Positions 10,682 through 18,744 of a stretch of DNA of 20,490 bases are shown one piece after another. Numbering within the stretch: position 1 is the first letter of the stretch; the number at the start of each line of letters is the position of its first letter. Under the pieces are notes generated by a model. That model ran no database searches, had not been told where the DNA came from, and was given only the letters and a program-made list of their open reading frames with translations. The translations under genes and the position numbers were made by a program. The stretch is from Ophiothrix spiculata (Eukaryota > Echinodermata > Ophiuroidea > Amphilepidida > Ophiotrichidae): the NCBI GenBank assembly GCA_000969725.1, contig JXSR01S022641.1. One strand, written 5' to 3'.

Positions 10682-10930
10682 TTACCAATGGTCTTCACAT
10701 GCATCTGATTCTTGGAATTGGTCACGTGACAGACGGCTAGTGACGTCACGAAGTGCTCGGTCCCACACGTGAGATAGACTGTAGCGTAGGCCCCCTTTCT
10801 TATTGAGGGTCGGGTTCTCAATTCTCTCCCATATGGCTTCCTTGATTCCTCGCTTGTGGCATTGTTCCTCCTTATCGAGAATTAAAACATCCTCCAGTTT
10901 CACAGTGTGTTTGGAGTCTCTGATATGCAT
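10682..10930 (-). pseudogene. C-terminal fragment of a Penelope-like GIY-YIG protein
   Basis: The minus-strand frame carries, from about residue 16 of the 96-codon ORF, the block DSKHTVKLEDVLILDKEE, then HKRGIKEAIWERIENPTLN, then KKGGLRYSLSHVWDRAL, ending in a TAA stop. This matches the pattern I know for the end of the GIY-YIG endonuclease region of Penelope-like retroelements: H-T-V, then W-or-L-E, V-x-D-x-E, K-R-x-x-K-E-A-I, L-N and LS-x-x-WD. In intact elements this domain follows a reverse transcriptase and nicks target DNA. Here the reverse transcriptase and the GIY and YIG motifs are absent, so it is a broken remnant. Residues 6-15 of the same ORF (PVAEWLERWM) are not protein-derived: they translate a tRNA-like A box. 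The family call is from memory of the pattern, without a search. Confidence 0.7.
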
Positions 10931-11344
10931 CCATCGCTCTAACCACTCGGCCACGGGACAGGCAGCTGTCAAGTGTGGTGAAATTATCGTATTTTTACCA
11001 TTGTATACATTCCCGCCTATGTAGTTGATATGGGGTGTACTTAAATATGAGACAAAAGATCACGTTAGATCCAAACGCGGTATCAAATATGAGCTCATCC
11101 TTTCCGTATCAAAGTAATCCAGAAATACGGATCAAAACTTTGATATTGTAATCAAAAAGGATCAAAATAAAATGATCCTAAAACCGGATCAAAAATGATC
11201 CTGGTGAATTTGATCCATTTGTATATATTGATCCGAAAAAGGATCAAAACGATCCACGTTGGATCAAAAGTGACCCTTAAAGGATCAAAATAAAATGATC
11301 CGGAAAACTACTCGTATATTTGATCCCGGCCTTCGAAGAGTGTA
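10931..11344 (-). mobile_element. GGATCAAA-iteron element, copy 1 (truncated)
   Basis: This aligns with 12765-13052 of the fuller copy. It has the same tRNA-like A box (10936-10954, read on the minus strand as GTGGCCGAGTGGTTAGAGC), the same CAAGTGTGRTGAAATTATCG and ATTGTATACATTCCC text, and the same CTACTCG and TTTGATCCCGGCCTTCGAAG end. It terminates AGAGTGTA, the CACT-type terminus. Between 11100 and 11330 GGATCAAA and TTTGATCC alternate many times. The A-box end stops abruptly at about 10935, where Penelope-like coding sequence begins, so the B box and the other arm are missing. Compared with copy 2 it has about 122 extra bases between two 20-bp direct repeats. Confidence 0.75.
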
Positions 11345-12508
11345 GCCGTCTTTTCCAATATTCTTAATATTCTTTCTACTGTATTTTTCTAAGTCATACA
11401 AAAATTTCATGATTGAGTATACCACACTTTCCGATTTGAGTAACATTTTTTTCTTTCTTTAAATACATAAATTATAACGGTTTAACTTATTTTTCAGGTA
11501 TTTTTTAGAAACGGTTTATTAATAATATTTCATTTATGCTTGGGGATTATCATCCTAATCTGGCCTTCCAAACAAACGGAGATGAATATAAATTGGGGGT
11601 GAAGAAAGATTCATTTTATTTGTTTTCAATTATTTACATGAACGCCAGGAAACTGCTTATTTTGATATTAAATTTTAATATTTCATTTGCTGTTTGAAGG
11701 TGATTTCACCATGTTTCAAATAGGTGCCCCAAGCATGTTTCTGATCATTTGGTAAACACTCCCTTAGGTATCTGTAACATTGATTAGGAGGAAAATGTAG
11801 AACACACGCAATAAATTATATATAATTTGTCAATGAAGTTTATCTTAGTAAAATCTAAAATGTAAATAGGTGTCGTGATAGCATGCAATTTTTGTATATA
11901 TTTTTGATTAACTTCAAACTGTTTTTACTTGTTTTGTGTGCGCTGAGATCACATGTACTTTCACTAGTTTCTGCATTGTGATAATTATTTAGATAAATTA
12001 AAATACACGAACAAAGCTGACAACTGACATGAATATTAATTCTGAAATTACGCTACACCTCATTCACGCTTTATAATAAAAATAAATAAATACTGGCTGT
12101 ATCAAAATCATTTGTACCCAAATGTCAAAAAACATTAAAAATATGAAAAATGATTTTAATAATTTCAAAGTTTGAACATTTAAATAGAAGAGGCATATCA
12201 TATTTCTGCTTTATTGTTAGAGAGGTAAGTTTTAAAGGCACTTTAGATGATGATTGATGTAAGGGCAGCTTCAATTAATATTTCATGTACACTAACCGTA
12301 ATCAATAACAAGGCTGTTTTCTGTGACATGATGGCAAAGAAGGGTGCTTATCGTCCCTATTACTGATATCAACAACCAATAATCGTTGTAGTTTTGTACC
12401 ACAGAACATCGCTGTTTGATCACTAATAATATATAGCCATTTCAATGGACAAATGCATATTATTGGTTGCGCTATTTCTATAAATCAAGTTTCCAGGTTA
12501 AAGGAATC
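11345..12508. other. AT-rich stretch between two copies of the iteron element
   Basis: More than 1.1 kb with no ORF of note on either strand, no tandem array and no TIR visible. It separates two related elements, so it is probably ordinary unique sequence into which they inserted. Confidence 0.5.
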
Positions 12509-13052
12509 TACACTCTTAGAAAGGAAGGATCAAATATGAGACAAAAAGGATCAATTTTGATCCTTTTTAGGTATCAAATATGAGCTTACCCTTTAAGGAT
12601 CAAAGTGATCCAAAAATAAGGATCAAAATTCTTGATCCGAAAAAAGGATCAAATATTTCTTATAAAAAAGATCTGCCTAAAAACATCTCACTGAAGTGAC
12701 CCTAGCAGGGTTTGAACCCACGCCGCATGTGCACAATGTATAATTACCAATTATAATGACCAAACGCTCTAACCACTCGCCCACGGAGCAGGAAGTTATC
12801 AAGTGTGATGAAATTATCGTATTTGTATACCATTGTATACATTCCCCGCTATGTAGTGGATATGGGTGTACTCAAATATGAAACAAAAGATTACGTTGGA
12901 TCCAAACGCGGTATCAAATATGAGCTCATCCTTTCCGTATCAAAGTAATCCAGAAATACGGATCAAAACTTTGATATTGTAATCAAAAAGGATCAAAATA
13001 AAATGATCCCGAAAACTACTCGTTTATTTGATACCGGCCTTCTAAGAGTGTA
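12509..13052 (-). mobile_element. GGATCAAA-iteron element, copy 2, with tRNA-like core
   Basis: The left end reads TACACTCTTAGAAAGGAAGG followed by ATCAAAT. The right end, read on the minus strand, reads TACACTCTTAGAAGGCCGG followed by TATCAAAT. TA dinucleotides flank the CACTCTTA ends, consistent with a TA target site. Each arm carries repeated GGATCAAA and TTTGATCC octamers (for example 12530-12660 and 12955-13010). Between the arms is a tRNA-like segment in minus orientation (12698-12787). The element thus combines the ends of a DNA transposon with a tRNA-like pol III promoter. It has no coding capacity. It could be a composite in which a SINE inserted into a MITE, or a family that spread as a unit; copy 1 shares the same arm-to-A-box order, which favours the unit. 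Confidence 0.7.
12698..12787 (-). other. tRNA-derived sequence with A and B boxes
   Basis: Read on the minus strand, 12784-12766 gives GTGGGCGAGTGGTTAGAGC, close to the A-box region of Ser/Leu-type tRNAs (GTGGCCGAGTGGTTAAGGC). 12720-12708 gives TGGGTTCAAACCC, close to the B box and T-loop (GGTTCRANNCC). The T stem can pair (GTGGG with CCTGC, two wobble pairs). The two boxes are about 46 bases apart, longer than in most tRNAs but like a tRNA with a long arm. The acceptor ends do not pair convincingly and the anticodon arm is unclear, so this is not a functional tRNA gene. It is a SINE-like or tRNA-derived pol III promoter embedded in the iteron element. Confidence 0.65.
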
Positions 13053-13267
13053 TGACCCTTAGTTTTGACATTTGCCACATTAATACGGTAAAGGAGACCC
13101 AAACTCATTTTTAATCTCAAAATATGGACTAAAAATGATGTATTTTGATCTAAAATTAGCATTTTTTAAAGATAAAATGTGAAATTAAATAATGTAAACA
13201 TATATTACTGTTCGACACCTAATTCCAGAACTAATTTTAACACTTTTAAGGGCCTACATTTATTTTG

Positions 13268-13785
13268 AATCTCGGTTAGTCGACGTCTTATAGACAAGAA
13301 ACCGAGATAACAAGATCTTGGATTTCATCAAGACGATTTCTTGCAGACAAGAAGGCGAGATAGCATCATTCTGGATCTTGTCAAGTCGTCTTCTTATGTA
13401 CAAGAAGCCTAAAAGATCTTGGATCTCATCAAGTCGACTTATTAGAAGACGAGTTATTACGATTCTTACGATCTTCTTGTATATTAGAAGTCAATTTGAC
13501 GAGATCCAAAATGTCAAGATCCAAGATCGTGACACCTCATCCTCTAGTTACGGAGCTCTATAAAAGGTCGACTTGATGAGATCCAATATCTTGTTATCTC
13601 ATTTTCTTGTTCATAAGAAATCTACTTAACAATATCCAGAATGCTGTTATCTCGCCTTCTTGTCCGCAAGAAATCGACTTGATGAGATCCAAGATCTTGA
13701 TGTCTTAGCTTCTTGTCTATAAGAAGTCGACTTGATGAGATCTAATATCTTGTTATTTCGCATCTTTAAAAGGGTGGTATGGGAG
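13268..13785. repeat. Large imperfect palindrome built of about 53-bp units
   Basis: The right half (13568-13785) is three 53-bp units plus a partial one. Each starts TCGACTTGATGAGATCCAA or a close variant, continues ATCTTGTTATCTCG-like, then CTTCTTGTC, and ends TAAGAA. The left half (13274-13490) holds the same unit on the opposite strand in 48-53-bp steps (GACAAGAA, GAGATAACAAGATCTTGGAT, CATCAAG). The halves meet near 13490-13560 in a scrambled centre. The unit contains smaller palindromes (GTCGAC, AAGATCTT, CTTGT...ACAAG), so the DNA could fold into a multi-branched foldback. The 81-codon frame at 13318-13563 is incidental. No host gene or TIR-specific end was recognised. Confidence 0.8.
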
Positions 13786-14052
13786 AAATCAAGAATAAGT
13801 TTCATTCAGATTGAATCGGGGGGAGGGGGGGGGGCTTATATCACTATATCATTTTAATTTTTATTGTTGGATTATGTTATATTACTATTGTAAACTACTT
13901 TTTTTAATGTATCATGTAAATTTCAATTTTTCTTGAATTTGTTATCATTTTATATATTCTTCACACGGACACGTGGAAGAACAATCACTGTATATTGAAC
14001 GTGTTATTCCGTGAATAAATAAAGTCATTATTATTATTATTATTATTATTAT
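13786..14052 (+). mobile_element. LINE-like 3' end with stem-loop and (ATT)n tail
   Basis: Near the end a stem-loop can form: CACGTGGAAGAACA (13970-13983) can pair with TGTTATTCCGTG (14002-14013). It is followed at once by AATAAATAAA (14014-14023) and an (ATT)n microsatellite. A 3' hairpin close to a polyadenylation-like signal and a short tandem tail is typical of LINE 3' untranslated regions in invertebrates. No reverse transcriptase is present upstream, so this would be a severely 5'-truncated copy. A G-rich tract (13818-13834) lies near its start. The 5' boundary is a guess, placed just after the 53-bp-unit palindrome. Confidence 0.5.
14027..14052 (+). repeat. (ATT)n microsatellite
   Basis: About nine perfect ATT triplets follow AATAAATAAAGTC. 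They read as the tail of the LINE-like 3' end and abut the GGATCAAA-type element end at 14053. Confidence 0.95.
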
Positions 14053-14108
14053 AAGCTCATATTTGATACTTTATCGGATCAATTTGATCCTTTCTTTTTA
14101 AGAGTGTA
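14053..14108 (-). mobile_element. GGATCAAA-iteron element, terminal fragment (copy 3)
   Basis: Read on the minus strand this is TACACTCTTAAAAAGAAAGG, then ATCAAATTGATCC, then AGTATCAAATATGAGCTTAT. It matches the left end of the copy at 12509 better than its right end does, including AAATATGAGCTTA. Only about 56 bp remain, cut off by the (ATT)n tail. Since 12509 and 14108 are mutually inverted, they could be the true ends of one larger element that received later insertions. Confidence 0.7.
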
Positions 14109-14178
14109 CGTAAATGTGACGAAACAATAAGTTGAAGAATCATAGGAAAATGTAACGGTAACAACCCGATAGTTCAAA

Positions 14179-14320
14179 GGTTCGCTAGTTCTAAGGTTTA
14201 CTAGTCCAAAAAATAAATAAAATTCGCCAATCGAAAGAAAAACGTATTTTCCTATACCTAAAGGGGTTAGCTAGTCCGAATTTCAAAAATGTCCCTCAGT
14301 CCGAAAATAGGGTTCGTTAG
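14179..14320 (+). repeat. Degenerate repeats of GGTTCGCTAGTCC
   Basis: Variants are GGTTCGCTAGTT (14179), GGTTTACTAGTCC (14195), GGTTAGCTAGTCCGAA (14265), CTCAGTCCGAAAATAG (about 14295) and GGTTCGTTAGACGG (14311). They are unevenly spaced by AT-rich filler. The last one overlaps the start of repeat A1. This may be the decayed interior of another short-motif element; no ends were identified. Confidence 0.5.
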
Positions 14321-14464
14321 ACGGACCATAATTTGACTTCTGGAAATCGTGTGAAGTTCATTAAGGTGTCATTTTAATCCTTAAGCATGGTCTCTGCAAA
14401 TAATTAAAACAAGTGAAAATGACAAGAAGTGGCATTTACGGCTAGTTTGGGATGGACGGTCACA
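14320..14464 (+). repeat. Repeat A1, matching 18378-18523
   Basis: From GACGGACCATAATTTGACTT to GGACGGTCACA this is a close direct match to 18378-18523, with a few substitutions and small indels: shared GAAATCGTGTGAAGTTCATT, GTGTCATTTTAA, TTTGCAAATAATT-like text and CTGGCATTTAC-like text. In the second locus this is the right end of a TIR element; here the left end is missing, replaced by the GGTTCGCTAGTCC repeats. This is therefore a truncated copy. Confidence 0.85.
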
Positions 14465-14732
14465 TATGGTATAATTGCATCATGTCGACAAAACAAATTC
14501 TATTGCCTTATTGCCAGGACTTATTGAAGGTGCTTCCAGCATGTTTCAATGATGTAAGCTTGTTCCGTATAGAGAGTCGATATACCGTGCGGCAGAGCTT
14601 GAATGCATACAGAGTACTGATGTTTTATGCGTGATACTCCCGGAATTAATGTAAGATAAAAGGAAAACTGAAACAAACTATACAAATGAGAAAAATAATG
14701 GTACACAAAATGAGCTGACTTTGGTTAAAATA

Positions 14733-15067
14733 AGTTTAAACCAGCTACAGTTTAAAGCCTGTAACCATATAAAGTTGAAAAGTTTAAACAACCTAGGGCC
14801 CGTATTCCAGAAAGGTGTTTAGCTAAACCATTGTTTAACTGAGCATCAACTGTCCAGGAATGATACGCATCATTGCAGCTTTTAAGCAGAACAGTTCAAT
14901 GAGTCGTGCTGTTGACTAGAAATAAAACCTTGATTTAGCTAAACACCTTTCTGGAATACGGGCCTATGTCAACGTGAAAGCTTTTAAACTTCTGTTAGAA
15001 GGGAGGCTATTTGTAGCAACAAAAGTTTTAAAACGTTCAAGATTTCTACACTTGCGAATTAGAGTGT
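14733..15067 (+). repeat. Repeat A2 (GTTTAAA-rich), interrupted by a MITE
   Basis: Without the inserted MITE this matches 18745-18913: GTTTAAACCAGCTACAGTTT, AAAGCCTGT, AACCATATA, AGTTTAAAC, then after the insert GTCAACGT, AAAGCTTTTAAACTTCTGTT, AGAAGG, GGCTATTTGTAGCAA, AAAAGTTTTAAA and CTTGCGAATTAGAGTGT. GTTTAAA or its complement recurs six or seven times. The segment lies 268 bp after A1, compared with 221 bp at the second locus, and the text between them does not obviously match. A1 and A2 may thus be parts of one larger element with a variable middle. Confidence 0.85.
14796..14964. mobile_element. MITE with 31-bp perfect TIRs, filled site
   Basis: 14797-14827 and 14934-14964 are perfect inverted repeats of 31 bp (GGCCCGTATTCCAGAAAGG, then TGTTTAGCTAAA). 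TA lies just outside each end, with one extra G on the left. The 169-bp element is non-coding. Insertion is shown by comparison: the second copy of the host repeat (18745-18913) runs uninterrupted from GTTTAAACCAC to GTCAACG at the matching place. The GGGCCCGTATTC type of end is common in marine invertebrate MITEs as I remember them. It would need a transposase encoded elsewhere. Confidence 0.9.
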
Positions 15068-15373
15068 TGGAAAATAATGGTTTAAATATGAAATTCAAAA
15101 TTTAATTTACATTAAAGCCCCCAATAACAATGCAATAATAAACATTATCAAAAGATTATACTTGGGTAAACCTTATGTTATTGTTATTGTAATGGCATGT
15201 CTCGCACAGGTTTTGTAGTATGTATGTGAGTAAAAGATGGATCATCGATTATGTTGCCCAGTTTAAACAGAACTGTATAAAGAAATTACATGTAGGCCTA
15301 TGCCGAAGGTCAAGCCTAAGGATTCTTTATGTATATAATTTGAAGGATTGCTTACGTATATAATTTGAAGGTG
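15068..15373. other. Short non-coding stretch, no feature recognised
   Basis: AT-rich sequence between repeat A2 and the small AAAAGAGTG element. A direct repeat of TATATAATTTGAAGG near 15333 and 15357 is the only local pattern seen. Confidence 0.45.
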
Positions 15374-15511
15374 TACTCTCTAAATGTAAAAGAGTGAATT
15401 TCCACTCGTTGTAGCAGTTAAACGCAGGACAATACGTTTTTGAGTGGAAAAACACTCTAAAAGGAGTAAAAGGGAATTTTTGATGGCAATCTTCCACTCT
15501 TTTGGGAGGTA
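15374..15511. mobile_element. Small TA-flanked palindromic element, AAAAGAGTG motif
   Basis: The left side reads TACTCTCTAAATGTAAAAGA, then GTGAATTTCCACTC. The right side, on the minus strand, reads TACCTCCCAAAAGAGTGGAA. Inside, GAGTGGAAAAACACTCTAAA and GGAGTAAAAGGGAA repeat the same motif in both directions. TA is present at both edges (15374-15375 and 15510-15511). At 138 bp it is non-coding. The architecture (TA, CACTC-like end, short motif in both orientations) parallels the elements at 4596, 12509 and 20342, but the similarity of the arms is modest. Confidence 0.5.
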
Positions 15512-16547
15512 CCATTGCAATTCCACGCAATTGTTGCAAAGTGTTTATTGTACTTTGAAATTATTTGCAAATTGCAAAGCTACAACATCGAAATAAAATG
15601 TATAGGTTCCCTTAAAATGTCGGTTGCTCAAAGTTCAACATAATTGCGTTTGCATAGTGTATATTTTTCAAGGAAAGGAATGCTTTACTAAAAAATATCT
15701 AAAATGTTACTTTTAGACATTTCCATTAAGATTTAATCATGGTGGTAGTCTACTACTGTCATTGTATAACAGAGGAATGATTCTGTGTGTCTTTTTTAAT
15801 GTACTAGTAACCTTTATAGTTGCTCGTTTGTTGACAAGAATAACATTGGTCTGTTCTGGGTTATTTTTCTTGTAAAAAGATCAATATTGATTTTGCAAAG
15901 TCTACTGGTTTTGATCAAATACAAGCTTGTGTAATTAAACTTCAAAAAAGACCTTGAAACGGACACGGTTATTGCAAAAGAAAGGTGAATGATTTTTTTG
16001 GTTGTTAAACAGGATTAAAATTTAGTATGGAGTATATTTTTCAGCTCCATGGCTGTGCATTTCCTCAATTTTGTGGTTATTTATGGTTACCGGTAACCAT
16101 ATATTCCCTTTGGCTGTTGAGTGACACTGTCTTGGTGATTCAGCTTTATACCGTTGTCAAAATGCAATCTGATTTAGCTCCATTGAAAAGAAAACTAATA
16201 AAAAGAGAAATATGTCTTAAAAGTACCCAATACTTTTAAAGAACAAATATTAGCGGATTATAAAAGATGGCCAGAAAGAATACAAATATAACACTGTGAG
16301 TTGAATCAAACTCATGCCATTCCTCTACCTCGTTATTGAAAAAAAAGAAATTTTGTAGGAAATCAGACAAGTTAAGTTTTATCGGATGCAAACTAATGTT
16401 AATAAGGTTGGTGAGTAGATTGGAGACAGTACAACAGAGACAACACTTATCGATTTGTATATATTTTGATGTGATCTGGTAATATTCTAAAGACATTCCG
16501 TCATTAACAAAAATAATCATTACATCTATGCAAGTTTATCTTGATCC
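15512..16547. other. Non-coding stretch with an 18-bp perfect palindrome
   Basis: ATGGTTACCGGTAACCAT at 16083-16100 is a perfect 18-bp palindrome. Frames of 70 codons (16027-16239, plus) and 94 codons (16236-16520, minus) have no recognisable domain and an amino-acid mix typical of AT-rich noise. Nothing else was recognised. Confidence 0.5.
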
Positions 16548-16600
16548 AAAAAGCAAAAAAAACAAAAAAAAAACCAAAAACAAAAACAACAACAACAACA
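16548..16600 (+). repeat. A-rich simple repeat with a (CAA)n end
   Basis: A run of A interrupted by single C or G residues passes into ACAACAACAACAACA. It directly precedes repeat D copy 3. It might be the tail of a retroposed sequence, but no body is recognisable upstream. Confidence 0.85.
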
Positions 16601-16955
16601 TCTAATTCCAATTTATGTGACAATAAAAAGAGTTTAAATTATTTGATCATGTCGATTATTCAATCAAATATCCTTACTTTAGTGTTCATTAATATTGAAT
16701 AAATTAATAATTAGCTCGTGATAAAAAGAATACTTATTCTTCAGGTAAATGTTCATTGATATCGAATGAATTAGCAATAAGCTAATGTTTGAATGCTTCA
16801 AGGTTTACCCCTGGGAAGCCTCCTGGCTCCTACGGGCTTACGTGCGGAAATGATTATTCATATCAACTTCTACAAAAGAGTAAGTTTAAGTCGTTTCATC
16901 TTTGGAGGAGATACATGAAAACAGAAAATAAACTGCTCCGAGAAATAAAAAAATA
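16601..16955 (+). repeat. Dispersed repeat D, copy 3
   Basis: This shares with copies 1 and 2 AAGAGTTTAAATTATTTGAT-like text, TTATTCAATCAAAT, ATTGAATAAATTAATAAT, GAATGAATTAG-AATAAGCT and the GC-richer core at 16807-16841 (CCCCTGGGAAGCCTCCTGGC and GGGCTTAC). The trailing AATAAACTGCTCCGAGAAAT matches copy 2 near 4080-4100. It begins directly after the A-rich/CAA simple repeat and lacks the 5' half seen in copies 1 and 2, so it is truncated. Confidence 0.65.
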
Positions 16956-17191
16956 AGCACTCTGGCCCAAAAATTTCGATTTGTAATTTAAGCACTCCAA
17001 TCCAGAGATAGATATTAAGAATTTAATAAAGAAATATCGTTAAAGCTACCTTGGTCTGATGTGTGAAAATACAAATAGCATTGGTGAGATGCAGTTCCTC
17101 AAAATGAAGAGATTGTGTGACGGGACTACATAATATAACCAAACAAAATCAATGTTGTTGATTAATAAATATTCAACTGGGGTATTCCAAA

Positions 17192-17580
17192 GTAACGTTT
17201 GTGACCGAAAAATTGGAAATGTCACTTTTAAATGGCTACAGGACCTAGCTTTAACATGATATCAACACGTTTGTTGTTGATAATGGTGTTCATTGGTGGG
17301 GTCAAGACATGTAGATGTTTAAAAGTTAAATTAATTGCCAAAATCCTGAATAAAGTCCATGTGACGTTCGGCAACGTTTGTGATATCGCACGGAAGTAGA
17401 TGTTTGCTTCAAATGACTTTCAAAGTAAAAATTCTCTGAGGTGTTAGCGATTTTTTTTATTGCGCGTTACACAGATGATGGGTAACATACATGTATTTAA
17501 AAATATTTCACAAAAATAGTAGGAAATTCTATCGCTGGGATTTATTTTAATGCATTGTTTTGTTTGGTAACGTTTGTGAC
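17192..17580 (+). repeat. Three spaced copies of GTAACGTTTGTGAC
   Basis: The word occurs at 17192, as GCAACGTTTGTGA at 17371 and at 17567, about 180 and 195 bases apart. A relative, GGTAACGTACTTGAC, is near 17597. The intervening sequence does not look repeated. A 106-codon minus-strand frame (17444-17764) crosses the last copies; it opens MNEKAAGSPIENETFF and matches no family I know. Confidence 0.5.
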
Positions 17581-17599
17581 ATTTTAGTGTAACTTTTTG

Positions 17600-18120
17600 G
17601 TAACGTACTTGACAATTTATGTTTGCAAAATACTTCTCACATACCAAGTAACAAATATATGTCTGAGAAGCCTGCTTATGTGATCGAATAAAAAAGCTGA
17701 TTTTTTGCTGGAAGTGAAAAAAAGTTTCATTTTCTATGGGAGAGCCAGCTGCCTTCTCATTCACTAATTAGTGAATGTTCTCAGTCATCCAGTAGTAGTA
17801 AACATAAGTGAAAATTAAATCAATTAGGTTTATATTGTTTGAATTGCTTATTTCTGATGAGACTTTCAGATCAAATTACCACAAGCAACGGTCCAAAGAA
17901 GTTTTGTAATGTAATATGTCAACAAATTATACTTAAGAAACAAAGTCATATCGGTAGACAAAACTGTTTAAGAAATCAAACAAGTTCAAACGAATTCTTG
18001 TTTACGCACAGTAACCGAGCCATTAATTCGTCACAATCGTCTATAGGCCTTTTTTATTCATAATATTAGTATTTCTCAACCAATTCCCAACATTTATAGA
18101 AAACGAAGACTAATGATAAA
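17600..18120. other. Non-coding stretch, no feature recognised
   Basis: Only short frames with no recognised domain are present, and no repeat was found up to the TIR element at 18121. Confidence 0.45.
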
Positions 18121-18523
18121 TGTGACCGTCCAGCCTGTATGAGCAGTAAATGCCAGAAACTTCATTTTGCGCTACAGGTGAAAATACATGTCAAGGTCGT
18201 AATTTGCCGAAATTGATTTTTTGACAGATTCACAATTCTAAAGCTTCATTTCAAGAAAATGATAGAAAATGTGAAATACATTTGCATATTCTTAAGACGA
18301 TCAACAGAAAATATAGGGCTTAATAATCTTTCAACGCGTATATCTCAGTTATACTTTTTACTCCCTGACAACCTTTGACGGACCATAACTTGACTTCTTG
18401 AAATCGTGTGAAGTTCATTAATGTGTCATTTTAAACCTTCAAGCATGATGGTCTTTGCAAATAATTTAAAAAGTGAAAATTACAAGAGCTGGCATTTACT
18501 GCTGTTTTCGGTGGACGGTCACA
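18121..18523. mobile_element. TIR element with TGTGACCGTCCA ends, 403 bp
   Basis: The left end reads TGTGACCGTCCA, then GAGCAGTAAATGCCAG. The right end on the minus strand reads TGTGACCGTCCA, then ACAGCAGTAAATGCCAG. The inner 145 bp on the right (from 18378) recur at 14320-14464 and end at the same CGGTCACA, so this terminus is seen at two loci. There is no coding capacity. No clear target-site duplication is visible. Confidence 0.75.
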
Positions 18524-18744
18524 AATATTAAGAATGAAAATAAATCTGTTATTACTTGATTATGCACTGGCAGGGCCTTTCGTGATAATCAATGGTCAAT
18601 GTGTGGCCGGTTGAGCCAAGTAAACACAATCATAAACGTGGCTATCACCGCGAACATATTATTTTACACAGAAACAAGGTCATATCCAATAAAAATCAAT
18701 TTACACAACAACAGTATATGTTTTTAAACCATGGTTCTTTTTAA

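Noticed and set aside
13318..13563. 81-codon plus-strand ORF
   Set aside because: It lies wholly within the 53-bp-unit palindrome and its sequence follows the repeat unit.
12509..14108. One single 1.6-kb element with ends at 12509 and 14108
   Set aside because: The ends are well matched, but 13052 is also a good terminus shared with copy 1 at 11344. I kept the smaller element and note the alternative.
17444..17764. 106-codon minus-strand ORF
   Set aside because: No recognised domain and a Lys/Ile/Tyr/Cys-rich make-up typical of AT-rich noise; not strong enough to call a gene.
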